Positions 27,723 through 37,544 are shown, counted from the first letter of the stretch. The stretch: 64,000 bases of DNA from Nitrospira sp. (GCA_022226935.1 CP092081.1:3727857-3791856); one strand, 5' to 3'. Made by a program: numbers and translations. The notes: generated by a model from the sequence alone, not told the origin.

Positions 27723-30700
27723 TTAACGAGGCAATTGCAATGTAATGGTCGTCCCGTTGCCTTCCAGAGTGTCAATCTGCACATCCCCACCGAGAAGACC
27801 GGCGCGCTCCCGCATGCCGAGCAAGCCGAATGATCGAGCGTCGGCAAGCCGATCCTGAGGTATTCCACGCCCGTTGTCATGCACCTGCAGCAACAGCCCC
27901 ACGCCCTGATCTTCCAATCGCACATGCACTTCCGTCGCCTGGGCATGGCGGGTGACATTGGTCAACGCTTCCTGGCAAATGCGAAAGACGGCGGTGGCCT
28001 GTTCCGGATCCACCCGCAAATCCTCATGGCTGACCGCGCAGTGGCAAGTAATCCCGGTACGGCGCTGGAAATCGCGGCATTGCCATTCGATCGCCGCGAC
28101 CAGTCCCAGATCATCCAACACCCCCGGGCGCAATTCCGCGACGATCCGCTGCACCGACGTGATGGTGCTGTCGACTTGCTCTTTCATGCCGCGAATTTTC
28201 TCATCGACCTTGGCACGGTCGCCTGGAACCAGCCGTTCTCCCAGCAGACCGCCCAAGCGGGACAAATCGATTTTCAGGCATGTCAAACCGACTCCCAGTT
28301 CATCGTGCAATTCGCGCGCGATGCGCCCGCGTTCTTCCTCGCGGATCCCCTCCATGCGTCCGGAAAGTTTTCGCAGCCGGCGGAGGGAATCTTGAAGTTG
28401 CGCTTCGGCGCGTTTTCGATCCGTCGTATCTTTGAACACGACGACCGCGCCGACAAGGTCTCCCCGCTCGGAAATGGGCGTACTCACGTATTCCACGGGA
28501 AAACTCGTCCCATCCTTGCGCCAGAATGCGCTGTCCACCTGCTCTCGCATCTCGCCGGCCCGGATCGTTTCCACAATCGGGCAACTCAAGTCCCCGAACG
28601 GTCGTTCGCAGAGATCAGGAGGGAACACCAGGGCATGCAACGATCGGCCGATCATCGACTCCGCCTCCCACCCGAACATCTTGGCCGCAGCCGGATTCAC
28701 GAACGTCAAACGCCCCTCGCGATCCACGCCGTAGATGCCTTCTCCCGCCGAATTCAGGACGACTTGATTGTGGTAATGCAAGCGATCCAGTTGTTCCTCC
28801 GCCGACCGCCGCTCACTGATATCGCGCATGATGATGGTAAAAAAGAGGTCCGATTTTCCCTTCCACGACGTCACGCTCAACTCCAGGGGAAATTCGTCCC
28901 CTTGCTTCCGGCGGCCGACGAGTTCCAGCGTCTTGCTCGTTGAGTGCACTCGTTCCAGCACACGCACGCGCTGAACGTTGCGTTCCAGTTCCTCGTGATA
29001 CGGCTCCGGAATGATCATCGTGACAGGCTGTCCGATAATTTCCTCGGCCGAATACCCGAAGGTCGCTTCCGCCCCCTTGTTCCAGAACGCCACCTTCATG
29101 AGGGCATTGACGAGCACAATGGCATCTTTGGTCGATTGCACGATCGACCGCAGCCGTTCCTCGCTGACTCGGAGCGCGTCTTCGATCCGGCGGCGTTCGG
29201 TCACATCGCGGATGATGCCCAAGACGCCGACGACACGGCCCTGGCGCATTTGCGGAGTGCCGACGAATTCCCCCGTCACGTAGCCGCCCTGTTTCGTGCT
29301 GATTTGCATCGAACAGGTCAACGGCGTGCCGCGCTCGAGAATCGCCTGCAACACATCCTGACAAAATCCTGCATCATCGGGATGCAGCAGGGCGGCGAGC
29401 GGTTCGCCGATCCATTGCGAACGAGACCAGTTGGTCACCGTCTCAAACGCCTGGTTGAGAGAGGTCATGGTCGAATCGACCGAGAGCGTGAAAATAATAT
29501 CCCGCGCCCCTTCCACCAAACTCCGGAATCGATACTCCGATTCAAACAGAGCATCCTGCGCCCGCTTGAGCCAGGTAATATCATGAAACACCACGACGGT
29601 CCCGCACAGCAGTCCCGCATCATCCCTGATCGGTCTGGCATTGATACTGACCCATCGCCCCGGCACACCCTGCGACGCCCGCATGTAGACTTCGAGCCAA
29701 TCGACCTTCTCCCCTTTCAACGCGCGCGCCAGCGGCCACTCATCACGCTGGAAGGGCGTCGCCGTATCGCCATGAAAAAAATCATACCGATCCACCCACT
29801 CGCTCGGCGGTACGTCGCCGGGAGAAAAACCCACAATGCTTTCGACCGCGGGGTTGGCTACCACCAATCGCCCCATCGCATCGGTGACGACGACTCCGTC
29901 TCCCATGCTTCGCAACACCGAGTTGACGATTCTGGTCTGTTCATTTAAGGCCTGTTCGGACCGTTCCAGCGCCGCCGCTCGATCGTGGAGCGCCCGTTCC
30001 GCCTGCGCGATGCCCGCCGATTGGGTCCTGACGGCATCTTCATAGACCCGCAGCAACTGTTCCGCCACCGCCAAGCGGGATTGGTGTCGAAGGCTTGCCG
30101 ACGGCTCAGGCACTGGTCCCGACGGTTGGCTCGCCCCGTTGTCCGTGGGAGAGGCTTCATCAAACGCCAGCAAGGAGGTTTTCAAGCTGAGGGCGAGCGA
30201 TTTGCACAGCGCCGCGGTCTCACGCGGCACCGGTGTCTTGGAGAACAAAATCACGGCGAACAAATCGCGCGACGGTAACATGCCGCCGAAACACAATACC
30301 GACTTCACGCCGTATTTTCCGACAAACCCGTCCTGCACTGGCACATAGGGACTGCCATCCGCGTCGGGCACATAAAACACGTTATAGGTCTTCTCCTCCA
30401 AATCAACCAGCCATTCACCGTCCGGCCTGACGTCGAACTCCATGGAGACGCCAAACTGATACAGGAGTTGTGAAAACATCGGGAACTGTTTGACGAAATC
30501 GGCGCTGACCATCGGAATGACACGGTACCGGCGAGAACGATCAACCCGATTCCAATCCGGCTCGGCGCCGGTTGAAGCGACGAGTGTGAAGCACCGCAAA
30601 TCAGGGAACGGAGCGAGTCCGCCGAGTTTCTCTCGGACGAGCTGCTGATGCTCGGCATCCAGCCGGCTGTAAGATATGGTCTTGAAGCAACGGACGAGAA

Positions 30701-30863
30701 CACAATCGCGTTGCCCTGTTTCCGGATCGCCGAGCGCGTCGAAGAGATAGTTCACCGCCTTCGACGCCGCCTCCTGCAAGGAACTCGACTGCTCGCCCAG
30801 TTGACGCAGGACGGCCGAGCATTCGGTCATTTCCAACAGGGAAAAGCGAGCCAGACTATACAC
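27723..30863 (-). CDS. Multi-PAS sensor histidine kinase (HisKA_3 type)
   Basis: The protein has 1046 residues and no obvious membrane segment, so a cytoplasmic sensor. An N-terminal region of about 260 residues (with YSRLDAEHQQLVREKLGG and a GAF-like end) is of unknown fold. Four PAS domains follow (for example MGDGVVVTDAMGRLVVANPA; GARDIIFTLSVDS; STKDAIVLVNALMKVAFWN; SAGEGIYGVDREGRLTFVNP). The kinase core is HisKA_3 with REEERGRIARELHDELG (phospho-His about residue 850) and an HATPase domain with QEALTNVTRHAQA and NGRGIP. It is NarX/DegS-like and pairs with the NarL-type regulator. GTG start with GAGGG 7 bases upstream. Confidence 0.93.
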   Translation of the reverse strand: MYSLARFSLLEMTECSAVLRQLGEQSSSLQEAASKAVNYLFDALGDPETGQRDCVLVRCFKTISYSRLDAEHQQLVREKLGGLAPFPDLRCFTLVASTGAEPDWNRVDRSRRYRVIPMVSADFVKQFPMFSQLLYQFGVSMEFDVRPDGEWLVDLEEKTYNVFYVPDADGSPYVPVQDGFVGKYGVKSVLCFGGMLPSRDLFAVILFSKTPVPRETAALCKSLALSLKTSLLAFDEASPTDNGASQPSGPVPEPSASLRHQSRLAVAEQLLRVYEDAVRTQSAGIAQAERALHDRAAALERSEQALNEQTRIVNSVLRSMGDGVVVTDAMGRLVVANPAVESIVGFSPGDVPPSEWVDRYDFFHGDTATPFQRDEWPLARALKGEKVDWLEVYMRASQGVPGRWVSINARPIRDDAGLLCGTVVVFHDITWLKRAQDALFESEYRFRSLVEGARDIIFTLSVDSTMTSLNQAFETVTNWSRSQWIGEPLAALLHPDDAGFCQDVLQAILERGTPLTCSMQISTKQGGYVTGEFVGTPQMRQGRVVGVLGIIRDVTERRRIEDALRVSEERLRSIVQSTKDAIVLVNALMKVAFWNKGAEATFGYSAEEIIGQPVTMIIPEPYHEELERNVQRVRVLERVHSTSKTLELVGRRKQGDEFPLELSVTSWKGKSDLFFTIIMRDISERRSAEEQLDRLHYHNQVVLNSAGEGIYGVDREGRLTFVNPAAAKMFGWEAESMIGRSLHALVFPPDLCERPFGDLSCPIVETIRAGEMREQVDSAFWRKDGTSFPVEYVSTPISERGDLVGAVVVFKDTTDRKRAEAQLQDSLRRLRKLSGRMEGIREEERGRIARELHDELGVGLTCLKIDLSRLGGLLGERLVPGDRAKVDEKIRGMKEQVDSTITSVQRIVAELRPGVLDDLGLVAAIEWQCRDFQRRTGITCHCAVSHEDLRVDPEQATAVFRICQEALTNVTRHAQATEVHVRLEDQGVGLLLQVHDNGRGIPQDRLADARSFGLLGMRERAGLLGGDVQIDTLEGNGTTITLQLPR

Positions 30864-31119
30864 AGGCGGGCCCTCGGGTGAACGATGTGGGATGACTGAT
30901 CAACGCGCCACTGGTTGACGTGTGCCGGGAGATGCCGAATCGTGAAGGCAGGCGCGTACCGAGAACTCTGGCCTTCCAAAGCGAGGCGCAGAACCACTCT
31001 GCAGGCGAGTCTAGTTAAGGGCACCAGGCTTGTCAAGGCACGTCGATCGGATACATGCGCGACGCGTTGGCAGATGGAACAGGCGAGAGACGCAGATCGA
31101 AACGCAGCGGAAATCATTG

Positions 31120-31542
31120 CTATCGAGAAGGAGGATCCAACTCGAGCGCGCGCGACAATAACGCCGCATCGGACGCATACGTCAGTCGCCGGAGTGCTTC
31201 CGTACGCTCAACCCACTGCACGTCCTCCACTTCTCCGTCAGGGATGCCCGTCAGCTCGATCGGCGCCATCTTGAACCAGACAACCGTCTTGCGAAATCGA
31301 CGCCCCTCTCGTTGAAACCAATATTCGGTCGTTGAAAGATCCGCATCAATGCGGCAAGACCAGCCCGTCTCCTCGAGTACTTCCCGCACTGCGGCCTGCG
31401 CTGGGCTTTCACCCGCATCGATCCGCCCCTTAGGGAATGACCAGACCGGACGACCTTTCATGTCGGACACCCGAATCAGCAACACCTCCTGCTGCCGCAA
31501 GACCACACCGCCTGCCGAACGGACCAACCCTCCTTCACCCAT
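31120..31542 (-). CDS. Nudix hydrolase
   Basis: A 140-residue pyrophosphohydrolase. The Nudix box reads GRIDAGESPAQAAVREVLEETGW, a full match to Gx5Ex7REUxEExGU. The N-terminus RSAGGVVLRQQEVLLIRV and WSFPKGRID suggest a diadenosine-polyphosphate or nucleotide-sugar type, but the substrate cannot be read from sequence. ATG at 31542 follows AGAGGA; a longer opening to 31662 would overlap the SDR gene. Same direction as the SDR gene, 50 bases apart. Confidence 0.9.
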   Translation of the reverse strand: MGEGGLVRSAGGVVLRQQEVLLIRVSDMKGRPVWSFPKGRIDAGESPAQAAVREVLEETGWSCRIDADLSTTEYWFQREGRRFRKTVVWFKMAPIELTGIPDGEVEDVQWVERTEALRRLTYASDAALLSRALELDPPSR

Positions 31543-31592
31543 GCCGCGTTCCTCTCTTCTGACGCCGTTCTGATCCGCCGGGATGCGCAATC

Positions 31593-32450
31593 TTACGCAC
31601 GGCGCGACAGTCCTACAAACCATGCGAGGAGACGATCCTGAGCGTGGTCGGGCAGCAGCCACTTCAAAGCCGCTCTGAATCGTGCATCCTTACCGACCAG
31701 GTAACGGGCACGCGGCGACGACACGGTCAGCGCGCGAGCCACCACCCGGGCAACCGCCTCCGCAGGAATCGCACGGGCGACGGCTCCGGCCATCACATCT
31801 TGCATTCGCGCTAAGGGCTGTGCATACAGAGCGAGCGATTCTGGCGCGACTCCGCCGAGCGTGCGCGTGGCCGACATCGTCGCCCGCTGCCAAATCTGAG
31901 ATTGAACGGCGCCAGGCTCGACCAAGACCACCGCGATTCCCCAAGGCGCCAGCTCGAGACGCAACGCATCACTCATCGCCTCAAGCGCAAACTTCGATCC
32001 GCAATACGCGCCGAGAAACGGAGTGGCCGCCAACCCGGCAATCGAACTGATATTGACGATGCGTCCCCGTGCCCGACGCAGCAGCGGAAGAAATGCCTGA
32101 GTCACAGCCAGCGCCCCGATGACATTCACCTCAAACTGCGTTCGCACTTCCGCGAGGGGCAAGAGTTCCAACGGACCTGCGACGGAGATACCGGCATTAT
32201 TCACGAGGCCGACCAGCCCGGCTTCCGGCACGGCCTCCGTTAACGTTCGCCTCGCCGCAGCGATCGAGGCGGGATCGGCGACATCAAGCCGCAGTACACG
32301 AAGACGAGCGGATGTGGAACAAGCCAGGGCCTCGCCATCCTCTTTGCGGCGAACGCCGGCCCACACCGTAAAACCCAAACCGTCAAGATACCGCGCGCAG
32401 GCCGCGCCGATGCCGGACGAGGCGCCGGTAATCACGATGGCTCCTTGCAC
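31593..32450 (-). CDS. Short-chain dehydrogenase/reductase
   Basis: A 285-residue classical SDR. The NAD(P) motif is TGASSGIG, the NNAG motif is VNNAGIS, and the catalytic Ser and YxxxK are in NISSIAGLAATPFLGAYCGSKFALEA. The C-terminal extension (RARYLVGKDARFRAALKWLLPD) is like retinol-dehydrogenase/oxidoreductase subgroups acting on lipids or steroids, but the substrate is unknown. GTG start. Divergent from the Lon-like gene. Confidence 0.9.
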   Translation of the reverse strand: MQGAIVITGASSGIGAACARYLDGLGFTVWAGVRRKEDGEALACSTSARLRVLRLDVADPASIAAARRTLTEAVPEAGLVGLVNNAGISVAGPLELLPLAEVRTQFEVNVIGALAVTQAFLPLLRRARGRIVNISSIAGLAATPFLGAYCGSKFALEAMSDALRLELAPWGIAVVLVEPGAVQSQIWQRATMSATRTLGGVAPESLALYAQPLARMQDVMAGAVARAIPAEAVARVVARALTVSSPRARYLVGKDARFRAALKWLLPDHAQDRLLAWFVGLSRRA

Positions 32451-32689
32451 TGACAGGCTCCCATTGTTGACAACTCGCCCGCCGCACGCATTCGTTCGCC
32501 GGCGGATGAGTCTACGCCCGAGATTATCACGCGCGTGGGGTCAGAGGCATCAACGAGTCCGACAGAAGAACCCTTCAGGATATTCAGTAGGGAACTGTGC
32601 GCCCGAAGAAAGAGTTCAATGTTTCCGATTGCTTGCTCGGCACATGGTGATGACATCCGATGAGCGCTCGCCTCGCAAGATAGGCGAAT

Positions 32690-32717
32690 TTGACAATCGG
32701 GCATCCTCATCTAGACT
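32690..32717 (+). promoter_or_regulatory. Promoter abutting the Lon-like gene
   Basis: A perfect TTGACA (32690-32695) and TAGACT (32712-32717) are separated by 16 bases. The -10 box ends 6 bases before ATG 32724, so the predicted transcription start coincides with the start codon, implying a leaderless mRNA. Confidence 0.55.
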
Positions 32718-32723
32718 TGATTC

Positions 32724-33407
32724 ATGCGCGTACACACTTTCTTTTCCAGAAGCGGCACAGTGTCGAGAATCGTGGCGCTCTCCGCCCTCTCGCTATTGAG
32801 CTGTATCGCGTTTCTCTCTTCCACCGCCCATGCCAGTCGAACTCTCGTCGTTCCGATCTCGGTCACGACCTACACGGACAACCAAACAGGCTTTCCGACG
32901 TTCGTCATGAAATGGGACGAGGGCGCTCAGCCGGACCCGTTGTCTTTGCGATGGGGGCGCAGCCAGGTTCCTGTTCGAGGAACCGGCATGACATCGATCC
33001 AGCGCGCGTTTCAATTCGCCGTCACACGGTTGAGCTCCTCCGTTCGCCCGACCGGAACCCTGTCCCTCTATGCGACTTTTACGGGTCCGCTCAGCGAGCA
33101 AGGATCAACGGCTGAAGCTGCGTTGGCGATCGGTTTCATCGCTCTGTTGAAGGGCGATCAGCTGAAACGAGACATAACGATCACGGGAACGTTGGAAGGC
33201 GATGGTCGCATCGGACAGGTGGATCAGGTGGCGGAAAAAACGACCGCAGCCGCAAGAGCGGGCTACCACGTGCTGCTGGTACCGCGCGGGCAATTTTATG
33301 CCCCTCGAATGAATCGCGTCAGTTGGACGGCGGAATCGAACGTCCTCGTCCGCGAAGTAGACACGATCGAAGAAGCGTATGAAATCATGACAGGAAAGAA
33401 ACTCTAG
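32724..33407 (+). CDS. Exported Lon-like (S16) domain protein
   Basis: A 227-residue protein with a signal peptide (ALSALSLLSCIAFLSSTAHAS). From residue ~110 it matches the Lon protease proteolytic fold: GSTAEAALAIGFIALLKG aligns with the Ser loop, DITITGTLEGDGRIGQVDQVAEKTTAAARAG with the Lys strand and helix, and VLVREVDTIEEAYEIMTG with the C-terminal end. The catalytic Lys is kept (Lys172) and lies 43 residues from the nucleophile position, as in E. coli Lon (679/722), but that position is Thr129 rather than Ser; Ser128 is adjacent. No ATPase domain. Likely an extracytoplasmic stand-alone protease or a binding domain. Confidence 0.8.
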   Translation: MRVHTFFSRSGTVSRIVALSALSLLSCIAFLSSTAHASRTLVVPISVTTYTDNQTGFPTFVMKWDEGAQPDPLSLRWGRSQVPVRGTGMTSIQRAFQFAVTRLSSSVRPTGTLSLYATFTGPLSEQGSTAEAALAIGFIALLKGDQLKRDITITGTLEGDGRIGQVDQVAEKTTAAARAGYHVLLVPRGQFYAPRMNRVSWTAESNVLVREVDTIEEAYEIMTGKKL

Positions 33408-33493
33408 CCTCGCCCTCCCATCTACGGCGCACCGTTCACGCAGATCTCTCGTGTCACCTGCTTCGTAAATCCGAAACTCTCCCGGCCCGGCTC

Positions 33494-35968
33494 TCACATC
33501 CAGTTGTTGATGAGCAGGAATGCCGCCCAGAAACTCGGGTGCGTGCGACCGCGCTGAGAAAGAATCTTTTGCTGCGCGCGCTGCAAGGCCACGGCCTTTG
33601 AAATCGCGGGATCCTGGAGCTGCCGGTAGAATTCCGATACGAGTTCCGTCGTCGTTTCGTCATTCGACGTCCACAAGCTCGCCAAAGCCGTCCGTGCCCC
33701 GGTCTTGACGGCGACACCGGTCAACCCGAGCGCCGCGCGATCATCCTCCGCGGCAATTTCGCACGAGCTCAGCGTCAGCAGATCCAACGGCTGTTGCCGG
33801 TACTGTTGGAGTCCCACCAGCTGCGACAACCGGTCCATCGTGATCTTGCCGTCATGGGCCAGCACGAACGAATCTTTCGCCTCGTTGCCGACGACCGTAT
33901 GAGACGCCACATGAACGATCCCCAGGCCCTGGTCTTTGATCTCTTCCTCTAGCGTAGGCGCCGAGAACTGTTTGTTCATCAACAGTTTCCCGCCATACAT
34001 CGTTCTGATCGCCTGCACTTCGGTCTCCGCGTAGCGCGGCGCAGGCTGGCCCTCCACCGATTCAGTCAGGCCGACCGACAACAGGCTGCCTTTGCGGCGT
34101 TGAGCAGGACTCATATCGGTCAGCGCCAGGCTGGGCGTGACCGCCACGGCGAGTGAATCCACGAGAAAATGCCGGCCATCGTGCAGCGCCCCCATCGGAA
34201 TGGTCCTGAGCGATCCCTCGGCCACCATCACGAGCGTATGCACACCCGCCCCTTGCAAGTCCTGCTGAATCGGCGCCACCAACCACCCGTGCAGGGTCTG
34301 CGCCGAAGACAGATAATTCTGGGATTGCGAATCCTGGATCAGCCGCCTGAACGAACGTATTTCCTTCGTCAGTTTGTCTCCCATCACCGGAACCCTGACT
34401 TGCTTGAGGCCGGTGGAAGTTTCCAGGAGCAGTTCGAGCCGGTCGGGGAACGCAATGGGATAGATCACCGCCGTGCCGGGCGCCAACGCGCCGGCGCCTC
34501 GATGGCTCGCCACCGCCGCGACACAATCGTCCTGGAAATAATCCTGCAGCTCGGCCGCCTGCGAGACTTCGATCGTCTCTTTGACCTTCACGAGCAGCTG
34601 TTCATTCTGCTCGGGCGTCTTCGCCGCTGCCGCTCTCCGCAACAGGACATCCTCATACTCCACGAACAGCGGCGCAACGGATTCGTAGTACGAGTGATGC
34701 CGTCCCTGATACCCAACGGAATATTCATAATGAATCGGCTTCAGCAGCGTGACGGCGCGCTGATAGGCGGCCAGAGCTTCTTCTTCCTTGCCGTCCGCGC
34801 GCAACAATCTCGCGGTTTGCCATTGCCAACGGTAGAGTGATTCCGGCGCATTCACTTTTTGAGCGGCGAACATGGCCTTCCGCGTGTACTCCAATGCCTC
34901 AGGGTTGCGATGCTCCTGCTCCCGCAATCCACCCAGATATCCCCAAGCATAGGATTGTCCGCGTGCATCGCCGAGGCGTCCGGCGACTTCACCGGCTGCG
35001 GCAAACGCGTCCGACGATTGACGCAACAGGCCGGCCGCAGACCCGGCAGAAGCCACGGCCTCCGTCGCGCGCCCCTTACCCGCATCTGACTTTTTTGCCG
35101 TACCGGCTTTCCCCGTCGCGGCAGCGAACAATTCCTGATACCCAAGCCCGATGTTCAACAAGCCGGCGGTTTTTGCCTGCCCGTCGCCCAGCGAGCGCAC
35201 CTCGGACCAGGCTTGATCCAAATGGCGGTGGGCTTCACCCAGTTGCTGATTCTGCAACAAGGCCATCGCGCCATTGATTTGTGCCGTGGCCGCCAACGCC
35301 TGCTGCTTGGTTTCAGCGGCAAGCGCCCTGCTCTCCGCATAGACGTCGATCGCTTCGGCAAATTGCCGGCGCGCCGTCAGGGCATTCCCCAAATCGTTCA
35401 AAATCCCGGCTACCAGGACAGGTTTCTTTTCTTCCCTCGCCAGCGTCAAGGCCTTGGTCAAATGTTCGGTAGCCGGTTCGTCTTTCCCGAGCACATGAAA
35501 GGTGTTGCCGAGCTGAGCAAGGATCGTCGCGGTGAGGCCGCGCTCCCCGGCTTGTTCCGACAGCTTGAGCGCGGCTTGCAAGGTCCCCTGCGCGCGGCGG
35601 ATCTGCCCCTCCTGTTGCAGCGCATGCGCCACGTTGATCAAGGCCTGACTTCGCTCTTTGACCTGCCCGGTTTCTTCATATCCCCGCGCCGCATTCATCC
35701 AATGCGCGGCCGCCTGGGCAAAGGCCCCTTGCTGAAACTGTGTCGTCCCCTGTCGCATTTCTTGCGCAGGCGTGATCGACGACGCGCCTGCGCCGCCCAA
35801 CAATTCCAGCGCCGTGGCGTTCACAGGCCAGGCCAAGCCGCTCAACGCCAGCACCCCCAGGCTGAGTATCGTCAACGGCGAGGACAGCGTCGGCGGACCT
35901 GCGGGATGAGCAGCCCCACGGCCTCGCTTCATGCCGCGGCGAGTGACAATATTACGCATCGTAGGCAT
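33494..35968 (-). CDS. CHAT-domain TPR protein
   Basis: An 824-residue protein with a hydrophobic N-terminal segment (TILSLGVLALSGLAWPVNA), so membrane-anchored or exported. About ten tetratricopeptide repeats follow. The C-terminal CHAT (caspase HetF-associated) peptidase domain has catalytic His690 (IVHVASHTVVG) and Cys736 (LLTLSSCEIA). CHAT proteases cleave specific partners and act in signalling, cell death and surface systems. It starts 18 bases after tpsA, with AAGGAGG 5 bases before the ATG. The order tpsB-tpsA-CHAT/TPR suggests the CHAT domain processes or senses the secreted TpsA protein. Confidence 0.9.
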   Translation of the reverse strand: MPTMRNIVTRRGMKRGRGAAHPAGPPTLSSPLTILSLGVLALSGLAWPVNATALELLGGAGASSITPAQEMRQGTTQFQQGAFAQAAAHWMNAARGYEETGQVKERSQALINVAHALQQEGQIRRAQGTLQAALKLSEQAGERGLTATILAQLGNTFHVLGKDEPATEHLTKALTLAREEKKPVLVAGILNDLGNALTARRQFAEAIDVYAESRALAAETKQQALAATAQINGAMALLQNQQLGEAHRHLDQAWSEVRSLGDGQAKTAGLLNIGLGYQELFAAATGKAGTAKKSDAGKGRATEAVASAGSAAGLLRQSSDAFAAAGEVAGRLGDARGQSYAWGYLGGLREQEHRNPEALEYTRKAMFAAQKVNAPESLYRWQWQTARLLRADGKEEEALAAYQRAVTLLKPIHYEYSVGYQGRHHSYYESVAPLFVEYEDVLLRRAAAAKTPEQNEQLLVKVKETIEVSQAAELQDYFQDDCVAAVASHRGAGALAPGTAVIYPIAFPDRLELLLETSTGLKQVRVPVMGDKLTKEIRSFRRLIQDSQSQNYLSSAQTLHGWLVAPIQQDLQGAGVHTLVMVAEGSLRTIPMGALHDGRHFLVDSLAVAVTPSLALTDMSPAQRRKGSLLSVGLTESVEGQPAPRYAETEVQAIRTMYGGKLLMNKQFSAPTLEEEIKDQGLGIVHVASHTVVGNEAKDSFVLAHDGKITMDRLSQLVGLQQYRQQPLDLLTLSSCEIAAEDDRAALGLTGVAVKTGARTALASLWTSNDETTTELVSEFYRQLQDPAISKAVALQRAQQKILSQRGRTHPSFWAAFLLINNWM

Positions 35969-35986
35969 GACGTCCTCCTTGGGGAG

Positions 35987-37264
35987 CTAGCACCCCTGCC
36001 ATGATTCCATAAGTTGTGCGGTCGTCTGACCCTGAATGTGTGCCGCTGGTGCCGCCGGCGCGCCAGGTTCGACATCGCCGCCGATCTCCTCCAGCACCAC
36101 AGGCGCCGCCAGGGATCGACCGGGCTGCGAAGGCGTGACGTCGCGCGAGGCTTGCACCAGGCTGCTGAATGCGCCGTCTTTTCGCGCGGCGCACCGGCTG
36201 GTCAAGAGGGGAGCCGGTGGGGCCGGAGCGTCCTGTGGAAGCACCATGGCTGCACGATTCAAAAATGCGACAGGCTCGACAGGATTCGTCTGATTCACGC
36301 TGGCCGCATTCGCGGTAGCGAGAGGAGGAAGCCCTCCAAGGTTCACTCCCACGACTTGAATTTGCGTCACACGCTGGGTCAATGAATTCGTCGTCGTATT
36401 GACCTGCGCGCCCGTCGGCACGGTGACATTCGGACTCACGTCGATCGAAGCAGGAATGACTCCACCGCCACCCGCAACGATCAGCGTTCCAGGCAATGCT
36501 TGGACCTGCCCGTTGCCCGATGCTCCGGAGAACGGATTTCCAACAGCCGGCTGCGTACTCATTTCACCGGCCGAACTCGTACTGCCGAGAATGACACGCT
36601 GCGCGCTGATTTTCGATCCGTTGATCTGAATGCCTCCTCCCATCAACCCGAGCACAGCACCGGTCTGGAGCACCGTGGATGAAGAGTTCAGGACAATGGT
36701 TCCATAGGGGCCCTGGCCTAAAAATCCGAACGCGACAGGTGAGCCAACCGACAACGTCTGATCGAAGGCGAGGAGACCGGTATTGGCCGTAAATATGCCT
36801 CCGTCACTCAAGCGCAATTGTTGAGCGGTACTGAAATAGGCAGACCCGGACACATTCAGGTGAGCCGATGGGCCGAATACAATCCCGGCAGGATTCAGGA
36901 AGAACAGGTTCGCATTGAGCGCCTGAACAGTGCCGTTGATGTTGGATGGAGATCCTCCGATCACTCGACTGATGACGTTGGACACGCCGCCGGGATTCAC
37001 GAATGCCGCCACATCCCCTGCGCCGACGGAGAATTGGTTGAAGCTATGAAAGAGGTTAGGACCGCCGCCCGGCCTCGTTCCTCCGGCAATGTTGGTCGTA
37101 TTGCCCGATGTGCTCAGAGTCGTTCCAAGGCCGCCGGGTCCCGAAGGAGTTGCGGAGATGTTCGTGCCCTGTCCGTAGGCGATCGACCCGGTGGAGCCCA
37201 GAAGCATCAGGAAGGCGAGGTACCCACGAACCAACAGCGGCAATCCTGCGGGGCGACATAGCAT
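35987..37264 (-). CDS. Two-partner secretion exoprotein TpsA (FHA N-terminal domain)
   Basis: A short 425-residue exoprotein. Signal peptide (LVRGYLAFLMLLGSTGSIAYGQG), then the TPS/haemagglutination activity domain: FHSFNQFSVGAGDVAAFVNPGGVSNVISRVIGG, ...NLFFLNPAGIVFGPSAHLNVSG. The beta-helix region is short and rich in Gly/Ser/Asn. The C-terminus has TSRCAARKDGAFSSLVQASRD, a conserved Cys-containing tail seen in cyanobacterial-type TPS proteins. ATG 37264 with GAGGAG 7 bases upstream is preferred to ATG 37279. Secretion is through TpsB encoded upstream. Confidence 0.9.
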   Translation of the reverse strand: MLCRPAGLPLLVRGYLAFLMLLGSTGSIAYGQGTNISATPSGPGGLGTTLSTSGNTTNIAGGTRPGGGPNLFHSFNQFSVGAGDVAAFVNPGGVSNVISRVIGGSPSNINGTVQALNANLFFLNPAGIVFGPSAHLNVSGSAYFSTAQQLRLSDGGIFTANTGLLAFDQTLSVGSPVAFGFLGQGPYGTIVLNSSSTVLQTGAVLGLMGGGIQINGSKISAQRVILGSTSSAGEMSTQPAVGNPFSGASGNGQVQALPGTLIVAGGGGVIPASIDVSPNVTVPTGAQVNTTTNSLTQRVTQIQVVGVNLGGLPPLATANAASVNQTNPVEPVAFLNRAAMVLPQDAPAPPAPLLTSRCAARKDGAFSSLVQASRDVTPSQPGRSLAAPVVLEEIGGDVEPGAPAAPAAHIQGQTTAQLMESWQGC

Positions 37265-37283
37265 GGTCAATCTCCTCATATGA

Positions 37284-37304
37284 TAAGAGAGGCCCCCTCT
37301 CTTA
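37284..37304 (-). promoter_or_regulatory. Leader hairpin of tpsA
   Basis: TAAGAGAGG (37284-37292) and CCTCTCTTA (37296-37304) form a perfect 9-bp stem with a 3-base loop, about 20 bases upstream of the tpsA ATG. It could stabilise or regulate the tpsA segment of the transcript separately from tpsB. Confidence 0.45.
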
Positions 37305-37544
37305 CCTTAAACGCTGCTCAACTTCAACACGCACACCCTGCTTCACTCACGAACAGAAACGGCAAGGACCTGGCCGATCAGCCCTGGACATTACGCCCTA
37401 GCAAGAGACGCGTCGGCTGCCGGCGGCACGGCGCGCGAGTAAGTCATTGAAAAGAAATTCGCCAAAGCACACAGTCATTCATACCCGACGGCAGGGCGAA
37501 TGTCTCAGCAAGATCAGCGCGCCGCCGTCGAAGCCTGTCCGTCC

